Source: Brachycybe producta (taxonomy: Eukaryota > Arthropoda > Diplopoda > Playtdesmida > Andrognathidae). Taken from it: DNA of 64,000 bases. The DNA is taken from the NCBI GenBank assembly GCA_036925085.1, contig JAUPFP010000110.1, forward strand, positions 124,001-188,000, given 5' to 3'. The position numbers were made by a program, and so were the translations under genes. This document shows, in pieces, positions 1-10,600 of the stretch. Below the pieces are notes generated by a model. That model did no database searches and was not told the origin of the DNA. It was given only the letters and a program-made list of their open reading frames with translations. Each line of letters starts with the position of its first letter. Positions within the stretch are counted from its first letter, which is position 1.

Positions 1-600
1 GTTTCATGACATACTCTGAAAAGCATTGATACCATTTTGAAAATTAACTACACTGTTTTATTATTTTTAAAAAAAAAATATGTAATTATACACAAGTGGT
101 AAAAATGATAGACAAAAATTCTATTTAATTTCTTAAAAATTAATAACTTTGTTCAGAAAACTAAAACAAAAACTTAAAACGGTTTATGAACGGTTGATCG
201 ATTTTCTAATTCTGATTATTCTGTCTTTCAGAAGAGCAAAACTAGAAAGTGTTTTAAAACTAGAAGGGGCAAAATTACTTGGAAAAAAAAAATCGTTAGA
301 TGGCGCGGTTATTGTTTTTTTTTTTTACCTATGGCGGCAATTTCTATCAAAAAGAATTGTCTAGACAAATTTGACAAAAAAAATTTGTTTTTGACAATAA
401 ATCTTTTTGACAAGAAAGCTCATTAAAAAATTTGAGTCAGTGCCAAAAAAGGGAAAGGGGGGAAAAAAGTAAAGACACTACCTGTATGGTTTTAAAAAGT
501 CTCAAAGAGTAAATTAAAAATAAAATTTTCCCATTTATATAAGCCATATAAATGGGAAAAATTTAAATTTTCAATTCAAATTTAAAATTCTCAACATAAA
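1..600. other. AT-rich gene-free left edge
   Basis: No gene is seen. Bases about 205-290 resemble one arm of the foldback repeat family found throughout the window (ATTCTGTCTTTCAG, then an AACTAGAAGGG-type motif). The rest is AT-rich with short A and T runs. The only open frame here lacks a usable start context and any family similarity. Confidence 0.5.
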
Positions 601-635
601 ATAAATTAAAAACTAGAAATTATGAAAAATCAAAG

Positions 636-940
636 TATATGATACATGTGCACCCCCACATGTATGTACATGTACACACGTTTATGCACGTGTCCGCACA
701 TTCACGCACATGTCCGCACGTTCACGCACGTGTCCACACGTTCACGCACGTGTCCACACGTTCACGCACGTGTACACAATTGCCCGCATGTGTACGCATG
801 TGCCCACACGTGCAGGCACATTTACGCACGTTCACGCACACGTATGCACGTGTACACATGTGTACGCACATGTATGCACGTGTCTGCATGTGCACACACA
901 TGTATGTATATGTACACACCTGTACACATGTATAATAAAA
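636..940. repeat. CACGTG/TTCACGCACGTGTCC minisatellite
   Basis: About 300 bases of degenerate tandem units of roughly 20 bases built from CACGTG, TTCACGCACG and TGTCCRCACG. The tract is almost strictly alternating purine and pyrimidine (CA, TG, CG and TA steps), so it could adopt left-handed Z-DNA. It contains many E-box hexamers (CACGTG, CATGTG). It is open in several frames on both strands only because it has few stop triplets; those His/Thr/Cys-rich frames are not genes. Confidence 0.8.
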
Positions 941-1092
941 CATGATAACAATGTTGATAACAAAAAAGGGGGACAGAATTGTTTTCACACTGCCTGGCCC
1001 ACTTTTAGCAGCCCTGAACAGAATAATTATTACTAACCCTGTAGTTGTGGCTTTTCTTTCTTTCTATATATAAGTAGAATGAAAGAAAAGTA

Positions 1093-1110
1093 TATATATA
1101 TATATGTATA

Positions 1111-1146
<36 letters not shown>
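1093..1146. repeat. (TA)n microsatellite
   Basis: Nearly pure TA dinucleotides with occasional TG interruptions. It flanks one side of the candidate LTR region. Confidence 0.9.
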
Positions 1147-1150
<4 letters not shown>

Positions 1151-1499
1151 TTGTGAGCTTTTGACATCAACCAATATTTTATTACCAACCTTTAGATGAC
1201 ATTTTCTACTTTTCGTTTCTTCTCTGAGCAGTATGACACCTGCACAGAGAAGATCCGAGCTGTAGAGAGAGCTGGATGGAGATAGATTGTAGTCACTCTT
1301 CTGCATGGGGGTGTAATCGATGCAGGAGAGTGGCGGCCATCTCTCTCTCTTCCGGTTGATGCTGATATACATCTTCTCCATCGGTATCCCGACCAGAGAA
1401 GATGTTGTAGCTGCTGAGAATCGTATAGCTCCTGCCCTATGAAACCTCCGGCCTCTGAAGAGAAGTTATTTACAGAGACATAAAGACAACGCTACTTCT

Positions 1500-1840
1500 T
1501 GTTACAACACTTTTATTCATTCCTTGTAAGAAGTACAGATACAAGGGTGAATAGTAATATACTAACTGGAAATCCTCAGGCCCATGATTTGGAATGTATC
1601 TCAAAAACAGGCAAAGGAAAGAACTGAGGAACAAAGAGGAACATGGTCCTTTTATACCTTGGACCTGTGTACACCTGCGAGGTGTAACCAGGTCCAAGTG
1701 ACCATGGTCCTTTATGTATCAATCCGCCGCTTGGGCATGAGTCAGGAAGGTGAGTCAGAGAGGAGGGAGGGACGGTTGAGAGTTGTTTACCCCCCAGGCT
1801 ATGGTTTTGGCGGGATCACGATTTACAGGGTGTTACAACA
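1500..1840 (-). mobile_element. Candidate solo LTR
   Basis: Read on the minus strand, this 341-base segment begins TGTTGTAACA and ends TGTTGTAACA, so it has the TG...CA limits of an LTR. Inside, in the right order, are a TATA box (GGTATAAAAGG, near 1645-1660) and, close to the end, a polyadenylation signal (AATAAAA, near 1510-1517). No second LTR, primer-binding site, or matching 4-6 base flanking duplication is visible. The minus-strand flank 1064-1499 has an open frame of about 100 residues that I do not recognise. A solo LTR or truncated retroelement is the best reading, but not certain. Confidence 0.5.
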
Positions 1841-1866
1841 TATATATGTATATATATATGTATATA

Positions 1867-1930
<64 letters not shown>
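1838..1930. repeat. (TA)n microsatellite with TG interruptions
   Basis: About 90 bases of TATATA with ATG interruptions, directly abutting the candidate LTR. The Tyr-Ile repeat frames across it are composition artefacts. Confidence 0.9.
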
Positions 1931-1932
<2 letters not shown>

Positions 1933-2843
1933 ACTTGAAAAGCAATAAAAACATCTAAAGAGGTGCTCCAGACGACGCACCCACCTTGAAAAATCACCCG
2001 CCTGCAATTAACTAAAAAAAAACGACATTTTATGGCAATAAATTATTTTCTTTGTACAAATTATTAAAAAAATTAATTAATAACTAAATGGAATTTAAAA
2101 AAAATAAAAACATCACATTAAAGTAGACATGTTAGTGAACATTTTAAAAAAAGTTTTATTTTTTTAAACCACTTATTAAAAAAGTTCACGTCCTTTTTGT
2201 GGGGGCGTTTTTTTAGCCTATGGGATTTAACATGATTGATAAAAAACAAGATTTTCACACAATTTTAAAAAATAGATTAAAACTTTAAAATTAAAATCTG
2301 GAAAAATCACATTATTAAATGTACTTTAATGTGCATATAGCACTTTGAACTGTGAAAATTGGACAATTGGGGGCCATTTTAGCATCGAAATAAGAACAGT
2401 ATACATTTTGTATTTTTGTAATTTTTCACTTAACAGGGGCCTTATGGACTTAAGTCTAGACACCCCAGTTGGTGAAAATGGGAACTAGTGATTTTTTTAT
2501 TAACATAACCGAATTATAGGTTCAGAGTATTTTCAGGTTGATATCTTTCAAAAGTAGCTGTTTATGTCAGTTTGAAAATAACCCTACTTCAAGCTAACAT
2601 TTTTTTTAAAGTTTTGTTTAGAAAAAGTTTATTTTGAAAGATACTAACATATAGATAGATACCCTTAGAGGTAATTAATCTACCCCTCTAGTTTTTAAAA
2701 CGTATTCAAGTTTCTCTTCATTTTACACATGAAAGACAATAGTCAGAGTTCAAGAGGCGCCATTTACACTTTTAAAACTAAATGCTTTTATGATGATTCA
2801 TTTATTATTTATGATTACAATGCTTATGAATTGTAATTTTCAT
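1931..2843. other. Gene-free AT-rich stretch with foldback-repeat fragment
   Basis: No gene is seen. Bases about 2520-2760 look like a degraded copy of the foldback family: an internal AAGTTTATTTTGAAAGATA arm, then CCCTCTAGTTTTTAAAACG, then TCTCTTCATTTT and GAAAGACAATA. The rest is unremarkable AT-rich sequence downstream of the carbonic anhydrase stop codon. Confidence 0.5.
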
Positions 2844-4742
2844 TTATTTCCAAAAAAACCATTCGAAATCTTCGTCAATTCTCACTTTGCAGAGGTCCAC
2901 CTGTCTTCCATTCAGTGGAGAAAGATCACGATAATTATCTGCTAATTCTTCTTCGACCCAGTGATCAGAATTAGGTATAAAACGTTCTGTTGTTAATTGA
3001 CGAAATTGATTGATTTGTTCCTCACTTATGAGTACTGCATTGGTCAATATGAACCATTCTACCGTCTGACTACACGGTGGAGTGGTCAGTGAGCCATTAT
3101 AATTGTATGCAGTGGTCAGTATAAATGGAAGTAGACTGGCCATTGAAAAATTATCTTCTAATATAACTGTGTCATTTTCTTGTTTCACTTTATGTAGTGA
3201 ATTGACCAGAGCATTAAAGTTGTTGTTGTCAAAATAGGATATCTAAAAAAAAAACAAAAATGTTATTTTAAGTATCTAACCGCAGTAACATTGTTGACCA
3301 GTGGTCAAATACATGCTTACTTCGAATAGTACACCCAGAACGGCCAAACCACCATTGTGATTTTCAGCTTCTGCGCTTGATTCGTATTTTACATTGACAT
3401 GCACAAGATGCATCTGAATTAGATTTTTTTTAAAAAAATATATATAATATGCAAATTTTTCTCTCTCTCTCCTGTGTTTTATGTAAATTTATCAAACTGA
3501 CTTCCATTGGGTATTTAAGTCCATTGATGGAATGTTCAGACCCTTCACCATCATTTTTACCCCAGTGAAAGTGAAACGATTCTAAAAAATATTTTTCTCC
3601 TCTGAAGTTAAGTTTTGGAAGTTTTTCTATGTTCTTCTGTTGCAGGACCACTATGTATATAAATTTAAAACAGAATTTTTTAAATCAAAAAATTCAATGC
3701 AAATAAATGGGATTTAGTCCGAAATTCAAAAATTAAACTTAACACTTGAACTTCAACTTTATTGGAACCCTGTACGGAGGAGAGAATTCAAGTTGAAATT
3801 CAAGTGCAAAGTTTCCTTATTGAATTTCCGGACTTGAAGATATTTGAAAATGTGGACCTGTGTGTCCATTGTTGGTCATTGTGATTTCTTCAGGAACTTT
3901 ATCGTAGTTGATCAATGTCAGCTCTGAATCAATTGGTTTTACACTACGAGGGATTATATTAATTGGTGACTCGTGTGGTCCACAACATTGTGTATTTGGC
4001 ATTATATGACACCATTCATTAGGACCTAATTATTATTCAAAATTAAAAAAAAAATATATTCAAATCAAAACGCTAAAGACTTGCATCAGGTTTTTACCAT
4101 CGTCTGAATCATATCCCCAAATCGCATTGGGATTTTCTTGAGCCACTTCTGAAAAGACTAGAAAGTTCCAAACATTAAAATAAATTATAATTTAATCAAG
4201 TGTTTACTAATTTACAAGGGTTACTTTGTGATGACTGATTAATAGTGCTGATGAGTATAGTCATTACTCATTAGTTAAGTAGTAAGTTATCATAAAATTA
4301 CCACATAATTGTATTTAAGCTAAAAGGCATGCATAAAGTCCACTATTCTATTAAGGTTCAAATTTAAGAAGGAAAGTTAGCACTTAAAAGCATTTTTTCA
4401 TGTTTAAAAAACTGTCTCAAAGGGTTCAACTTTGTTCAAGTGATGAAATTGATACTCAAGTGCCATATTTCCCCACTTGAATTTTGATTTAAGATCGTTT
4501 TAAGATTAATTAAAATCTCAACCTTCATAAAAAATAATAATTATTATATAATTTAATGGACATCAAAGTTTTCATGGTCCAACAATAAATTAACTTTTTA
4601 ATCATCGGAAATCTATAAAATAAGCTATGTCCATGCTAAAATGAATTATTGAAAATTATTGCATTAATTAGTAAAAAATGAGTTTACCTGAACTGCAAAC
4701 AAACAGAATACAAATAAAAATTGGTGCCTTTTTGAAGATCAT
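2844..4742 (-). CDS. Secreted alpha-class carbonic anhydrase
   Basis: Hydrates CO2 to bicarbonate, probably outside the cell or in a secretory compartment. Six coding exons in phase: 4688-4742, 4098-4148, 3834-4025, 3502-3650, 3321-3413, 2844-3242, giving 312 residues. Exon 1 is a signal peptide (MIFKKAPIFICILFVCSS). The family core follows: WGYD and GPNEW, ESPINI, NNGHT (His90, proton-shuttle position), FHFHWG (zinc ligands His126 and His128), GSEH (Glu138), MHLVHVN (third zinc ligand, His151) and SLTTPPC (gatekeeper Thr233). Cysteines near 41-50 and Cys237 could form the disulfide usual in secreted members. All catalytic residues are intact, so an active enzyme is inferred. The exon 3 donor (A|GTCCGG) is weak and the least certain junction. 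A CRE octamer lies at 4835-4842, just upstream of the start. Confidence 0.95.
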
Positions 4743-4834
4743 AATTATAGAATAGTTGTTTTAAGAATCCAATATATATTTCAAATTAAAACCTGTGCAG
4801 TTATAGAAATTGAAAATAGTATATTTTTTTCTCT

Positions 4835-4842
4835 TGACGTCA
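4835..4842. promoter_or_regulatory. CRE octamer TGACGTCA upstream of carbonic anhydrase
   Basis: Perfect palindromic CREB/ATF octamer about 93 bases upstream of the carbonic anhydrase start codon. This copy is not inside a recognisable transposon. Function is inferred from motif and position only. Confidence 0.4.
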
Positions 4843-4956
4843 TATACTTTGTGTCATGGTTGATGGTCTTTTTTTTTACCTGACAAAATGATTTTCTCTC
4901 AGTTACTTCTTATATATATGCGATTTATCATCCCTTTATTAATTAATCCTTCCGAT

Positions 4957-4957
4957 C

Positions 4958-4994
<37 letters not shown>
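4957..4994. repeat. (GA)n microsatellite upstream of carbonic anhydrase
   Basis: A run of GAGAGA about 220 bases upstream of the carbonic anhydrase start codon. GA tracts occur in promoters of many animals, but no role can be shown here. Confidence 0.85.
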
Positions 4995-4996
<2 letters not shown>

Positions 4997-6205
4997 TTGT
5001 TCATTGACATTTTTTTTATAATTATTGTTTACGCTTTTCTCTCTATTTGTCCCCATTCAATAGGACCCATATAATCAAATATTGCGACTACGTTTTTGCT
5101 ATTATCTTGGGAGGGAGGGGCGGGGGTAGATTAAGGCCCAGATTTAAGTAAGAAGCTTATCAATTGAACGTCCATTTTAACCCATAGAGGATTTCAATTT
5201 TTTTTTTATATAAAAACCGCTTTTACAAATTTTCAATTAAACAAGGTTTTTGATAAATTTAAATATTGCTGAGTGTTTTTTTTTAAAGTTGGAATTAGAA
5301 CTCAAGGTTTCTTCTTGAATTTGGGCCTAAATATCTTTGAATGTGGATATTTCTTATGAAGGCGATAATAGGGTTTGACATTTTAACAAGAGTGAATCAC
5401 TTAAAATTATATATTGCGTCAAAGTCTTTTTTGTCATTTGTTATCAGATGTTTAATTAATTGTACAAACAAAAAAAAAAATATGCAAGTAATAAAAAAAA
5501 AAATTGGCTTGTAAAAATTTTGTCATAATTCATAAATGTGAGGCTACAATTAAAAAGAAAACATTTTCTAGGGCAAGAGAGGGGATTCATAATGATGTGT
5601 CCCTCTGTTCTAATTAAAAAACCAACATAAAAGCAAATTGTTAACATAAATTGATAGTCTTAATGAAGGTTTGATAATGAAATATTGTATAAAAAAATCT
5701 ATTGTCTGTTGACTGTTTCATACAACTTTTTATTGATCAAGTTTTATTTATTAAGGCTGTTACTTGGGTCCATTTTAATCATTTTCGTAGCAAATTTCAA
5801 ATATCCCCTCATGATTTCATTATCTTTTGGCCATAATTATGCAAAGTGAATGGACCTCCCACCCATTTCCCTGTTTTACACACTTCGAACTGAACAATCG
5901 TTAATGTTATGTAATTGTAATTAATTATTAATTAGTAAAAAGGTCCTAAATAATGAAAGCGTCCAGGTTCAGAATCGTGACTACCAATGTACCCTTGTCG
6001 ATCATCATTATAAAAATGATGTATATGAAATAGCAAACAGTCGTTGAATCAACGTTGAAGTTTGTATTACTTGTTTAGAATTGATGTAAAATGGTAATGT
6101 TGAACAGAAGTTAATTTTTAATCAACTCAATACATATTGAAACTTCAACTTAAATATCTTTACTGTTCATTTAGCATTACATTTATTTAAATTGGAACTT
6201 GTTGA
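4995..6205. other. Gene-free AT-rich stretch
   Basis: Nothing convincing is seen between the carbonic anhydrase 5' side and the foldback element at about 6225. The only frames are short and composed of AT-rich codons. Confidence 0.5.
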
Positions 6206-6224
6206 ATGTGTTTTTTTAGTGTAA

Positions 6225-6565
6225 ACACCTGTCAAACGCTTGATTATTCTGTCTTTCAGGTGCAACATGAAGAGAAACTTGAATGTGTTTTAGAAACTAG
6301 AAGGGCCGCTCAACTACTTCATGATAATTTCATGTTGATTTCTTCTAAAATAAGCTTTTTATGTGAGTTTGAAAATGAGAAAAAGATAAACAGACGATGG
6401 CTAGCAGACGTTATTTTTCAATTTATTCAGATAAAAAGTTTATTTTGAAAGACGGCAACATGAAATAACCATTAAGTGGTTGAGCTTCAATTCTAGTATC
6501 TAAAACACTTTCTATATTTTTTCTCCTGAAAGACAGAATAATTAGAATTGGAAAATCAGCTGTTT
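6225..6565. mobile_element. Foldback (long-TIR) MITE copy
   Basis: A good copy of the window's commonest repeat. The left arm reads TTGATTATTCTGTCTTTCAG, AGAGAAACTTGAATGTGTTT, TAGAAACTAGAAGGG, then ATAAGCTTTTTATG. The right arm is its reverse complement: ATAAAAAGTTTATTTTGAAA, CTAGTATCTAAAACACTTTC, CTGAAAGACAGAATAATTAG. The 80-residue frame across it is a repeat artefact. No transposase is encoded. Confidence 0.75.
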
Positions 6566-6712
6566 TCATGAAACCATCTTATTACATCATTTTAATTCAA
6601 TCAACACAATTAACAATTGTGATTACAAACAATAGCTTTTATTCTCGGGGTGTTCTTTTTTATTGAACAAGATTTTTCATTAATTACAAACAATGGCATT
6701 TATTAAAACAGA

Positions 6713-7102
6713 TCATTCATTTAAGTCTTTTTTAATCTTTTTCGTTGCAAACGACGTCTTGACCGTGTCCTTTAGTCGATTGAGTAACGATTTCTTCTCC
6801 AGTTTGTATAACGCCAGTGCTTCTTTTGACACAACCTGACGACAGAGGTCGCCGTCTAACCCAGTGGCTGTCGACTTGTACGCACGTGCGTAACGATCTC
6901 TATAATGATTAGTGGCGAGACGATTAAGGCTGGCGTACGTCTTACTGCATTCCACTTCGTTGATCGACGACAATTCTCCATGCTTGAACGCTTCAGACAC
7001 ACGATTACGAATAAACTGTCCTAAATCGATCCCTTCTTTGGTCGCGTCGACCGGCCACATTTGGAGCAAACGGACAAAATTTCGATATGTGGAGGACGCC
7101 AT
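6713..7102 (-). CDS. UQCC2: UQCC2, mitochondrial complex III assembly factor (Cbp6 family)
   Basis: In other animals this protein works with UQCC1 to stabilise newly made cytochrome b during complex III assembly in the mitochondrial matrix. The single-exon frame encodes 129 residues; the family is about 126. Family features visible: start MASSTYRNFVRLL, then WPVDATKEG.DLG and FIRNRVSEAF (residues about 15-40), an acidic cysteine segment, and SLNRLATNHY.DRY.R (about 55-70), followed by a basic C-terminus (LKDTVKTSFATKKIKKD). The first in-frame ATG is 27 codons further upstream, but the start used here matches the family N-terminus. It is head-to-head with LYST, 581 bases apart; a MITE occupies much of that gap. 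The gene has no introns, unlike its neighbours. Confidence 0.93.
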   Translation of the reverse strand: MASSTYRNFVRLLQMWPVDATKEGIDLGQFIRNRVSEAFKHGELSSINEVECSKTYASLNRLATNHYRDRYARAYKSTATGLDGDLCRQVVSKEALALYKLEKKSLLNRLKDTVKTSFATKKIKKDLNE

Positions 7103-7683
7103 CTTGTTATATGATTTTTGATTAACAGCGCCATCTATGGTCATGTTAATAAAACAATAACTTGTTTTTTTTTTGCCCGCCAATATTTTAAGCCGCTAAT
7201 GTTACGGCTAGAATTTATGACGACTAGTCCGTCCAAATGGACAGGCAAGTAAGGACAGTAAAATACAGTCGTTTGCCCCGTCCGTTTATGAGAAACGGCA
7301 ACTTCTAATTGGTTTGTTGTTTGGTTTGACGTCACATGTTCCGCCCTTTTCAATTTTTAATTGGTTAATATTTAGTATGACGCTCATAAAAGGGCGGGAC
7401 AAACGACTGTATTTTACTGTGCTTACTGGAGAAGCAGTTTGGCGCAGCCTGAAACGTTTCGTTCTGATTGGTTATTTAGGTTTGTTACGCGTTTTATTCT
7501 GTTTGTTATTGGTCTGATGCTCATAAAAGGACGGGGCTAACAGAATTTTTCTGGCTGCGCCCAACTGTGGGCTTACTTGCCTGTGTTCAATGGAGGGCTA
7601 TGGGTTTGGCTGTGCCGACAACTCTTTGAACACGAAAGTTTTCGTGACTTTTTTTTAAAGGAATTTTGCAGTTATTTACAAGA
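7103..7683. promoter_or_regulatory. Divergent UQCC2/LYST intergenic promoter region
   Basis: 581 bases between two outward-pointing start codons. It must hold both promoters unless LYST has an upstream noncoding exon. Most of it is the MITE at 7242-7583, which supplies a CRE octamer (7327-7334), CCAAT boxes in the ATTGG orientation (7308-7312, 7360-7364), GC boxes (CCGCCC 7341-7346, GGGCGG 7392-7397) and two CATAAAAGG boxes. Promoter function is inferred from position and motif content. Confidence 0.55.
7242..7583. mobile_element. CRE/GC-box palindromic MITE, double-hairpin copy
   Basis: Perfect 12-base terminal inverted repeats, CAGGCAAGTAAG and CTTACTTGCCTG. Inside are two successive palindromes. 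The first (about 7252-7422) starts GACAGTAAAATACAGTCGTT and ends with its complement. The second (about 7434-7576) pairs CAGTTTGGCGCAGCC with GGCTGCGCCCAACTG. The core matches the other family members at 26848, 27091, 28832, 49590, 50214, 51573 and 53073: CCGCCCTTTT, TCTAATTGGTTTGTT, TGACGTCA and AAAAGGGCGG. The flanks TCCAAATGG and GTTCAATGG agree only partly, as expected for an old insertion. Confidence 0.8.
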
Positions 7684-10600
7684 ATGGCACAAAGTCACGA
7701 ACCCGAAAATGAAGCACAGAGCGCTTGGGAAACATTTTTAACGGTGGACACTTTCAAAAAAGCTGTAAGTTAATTGAGAAACGACGACGAGGAAATTTAT
7801 TACAAAGGGTCCCGTTTACAGATGCGGAAGTCATTTACTTCTTCAGAAGACACTTCAAATTGAACTTTAAACCTAATTTTAGATAACAAGTCATGTGTCG
7901 AAATAATGTTTATTTTATGTATTTAACATTAAATCTAGGAAAAAATGTCTGCTTTGGATGGATTTTTAGTTAAATTTTTGTCTTCTAATGTGAATTCAAA
8001 TCGTGAGACGTCAGGTTTCAGGTAATTAATTTATTAAAGCCGTCAAAACAGGTGTCAAGATTACAAATATTGATGTTCGTTAAATTTCACTCTTTTATGT
8101 TTTCATATTGAATCGATAGAGACATGGAGGGAGTTTCAAGCGTCGTCACAAGACATTTTTTAGCCGATATTCATGAAATCTGTGTCTCGAATGAAGGAGA
8201 AGACACGAAACTAATGAAATATCTCATAAATGGACGAGGAGGAAACATTCTTAGAGTTCTTAATAACACCGGTGTTCACGTAAGCATAAACTATAATGTA
8301 ATTCTATATTTAATTGCAATATAATGTAAATCTTTTAACATGGAGTGGAAGGGAGGACCAGCTTCTTATTAACCGAATTTCGTCTTAAAAGAAAATTTTA
8401 GAAAAGTATTTAATAATAATGCATTAATGGTAGGTACTGCGATACCACGATAAGGGTGAAAACGGCAAGAAAATCTCAATGGTACAAATTACTTTTAAAA
8501 GTATTGAATTACACTTATTAATAATTACAGCACAAAAGAAATTTAAGTTCAATTACTGTTTTTTTTTTCTCTCGAAGTAACTTAATTATTTTTCAAAATC
8601 GATTTTCACGTGAAGTAAATTTTCAAAGTTGAATTGTCATGAGTAGGGCTCGGATTTTGATGCAATATCAACCGGAATGTTTCTCAATTTGTGGCCCAAG
8701 TGCCAATTGTGAAGTAATCATCATTAGAGCAACTGCAATTATGTTTTTTTTTCTAATAAAAAAAAACTGGTTAGAGAGGCTAGACGTCTGGTTACTATCA
8801 GTTGTCAATTAAGAGATCTAGCCTCTAACCATTGTTTTTTTAAATTAGAAGGAACAATTTTTTGTTATCTAAACGAGGTTGTCACTTCACAATTGGCACT
8901 TGGGCCACATATTGAGAAACATTCCGGCAATATTGCTTCAAAATCCGAGCCCTAGTCATGAGAATCTATAGAAACACATTAATCACGTCCACTCTGAAGT
9001 GGGAGGTTGAGGAGCTCGTGTTTTAATCTACCATTTAAAAACTAGAAGGTACACGGAGAATTTTCTTTTCAGTTTATGTTTAGGGATATATTTTCTAGTT
9101 TCTAATCAAATTTCGTTAATTTTTACTCAGCTGTTTAGTTTTTAGAAAAATATTTCGTGTTTTTATCTTATGATGTTAATGAATAATGAGGTTGATGAAC
9201 TTGTTCTTTAATTTACTGTTTAAAAACTAGAAGCTACATGGAAATTTCTCTTTTGAGGTTTATGTTTATAGGTGTGTTTTATAGTTTATTACTCAAAATG
9301 AAGACATTCTTCCCTTCCAGACTGCTCTTGGAATGTGTTTCACCCAACTGTTCCATTCCGGCTCCCACGGTTCACTCGCAATGAAGCTACCCTTCTACGA
9401 TGCAGTTTCCTTTTAATTTTGTTCATAAAAGACAGAATATTAATGAAGAGTTCAAAATTAGCTGTTTATAAACCAGTCTTAAATTTTTATTTAACATTAT
9501 TGTTTACTTTTGATTCTCAGATTCTTGCTTTATTTTGTTTAGGGTATTACTTGTAATGTTGAACTCGCCAATCAACTTTTGAGTTTCGTCGTTGCGTTTT
9601 GCAGTTACGCCAATGATCAGTCGATGGTTACATATTTGACAGATGGCAAGTACATGATTATACAACGTTTTAAACATGGTCCATGTAGCACTAGATGGCG
9701 GAGATTCAAAAGGTATCGATCCACCCTCACTCCGCATTTTGTAGAAAATTAATGTTTTTCATGCAGAGTTTTTTTTTAGGAGAAACATTACAAAAGTTTT
9801 AGAAACTAGAATAGTTGGTGATAATTTAAGAAGTTTTTTTTATCTTTAAAAATAAACTTTTTATGACAAGTTTGAAAAATTTAAAATTAGTTTTTCATGA
9901 AACTTAAATAGAGAAACCTAAAAACGGGTCATTTTCAAACTGCTATAAATTGTTTATTTTTTTACGATATTGCAATGAAAAACCTTTTGACATAATTTTA
10001 TACCATTCTACTATTTAAAAAAACCAGTTTGAATTTTTTCCTAATGTTTTTTTCTAAAAAAAAAACGTTCGTTTGACGTTTTTGCATCCAAAAAGTTCAA
10101 ATCACTGTCGTTTAGTGCTGCACGGACAAATTAATTAACTATTCAGCCATCTTAACGTGTGTATACGATGTTTTATCGTTTTTAGGATTAAAAAAGCAAG
10201 AAAACTTTTCTTCGGATGTCAGTTCGAAGTTTCCCGCTTTACGTTTCATCGGATCGCATGCCAAGGATAACGTAAGAGCTTCTCGATTTCGCAAAGAGAT
10301 GACAAACAACCGTGATAAAGTTTTGTACGAAGTCAAAGGAAGCGAAGACAAAGAAACGATGGATGGAAAAGTTGTTTTCGATCTCATTGTCGCTCTCATC
10401 GAACAGTTGTGTGTTAATGACGTGCGGTGTACGGCGACACCGACTGTAGCTTCTACGATACTCACCGTAATTTCTGATTTGATACAAAACTTAGTCATTC
10501 AATTCTCTTTCAAAAGCGAACACGTTCAGACGGTAACGTACGTTAGTAAAAAGTTAGTTGAACTTGCTGTAAGCGATGCAATTGTTTTAGGACGTTGCGC

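Noticed and set aside
636-1036. Overlapping His/Thr/Cys-rich frames
   Set aside because: They are open in several frames because the CACGTG minisatellite lacks stop triplets; no start context, splice sites or homology.
6206-6448. 80-codon frame
   Set aside because: It lies across a foldback MITE that recurs throughout the window in non-coding form.
7103-7183. Upstream in-frame start for UQCC2 adding 27 residues
   Set aside because: The family N-terminus begins at MASSTYRNF; the added stretch has no similarity and lies in the intergenic promoter.
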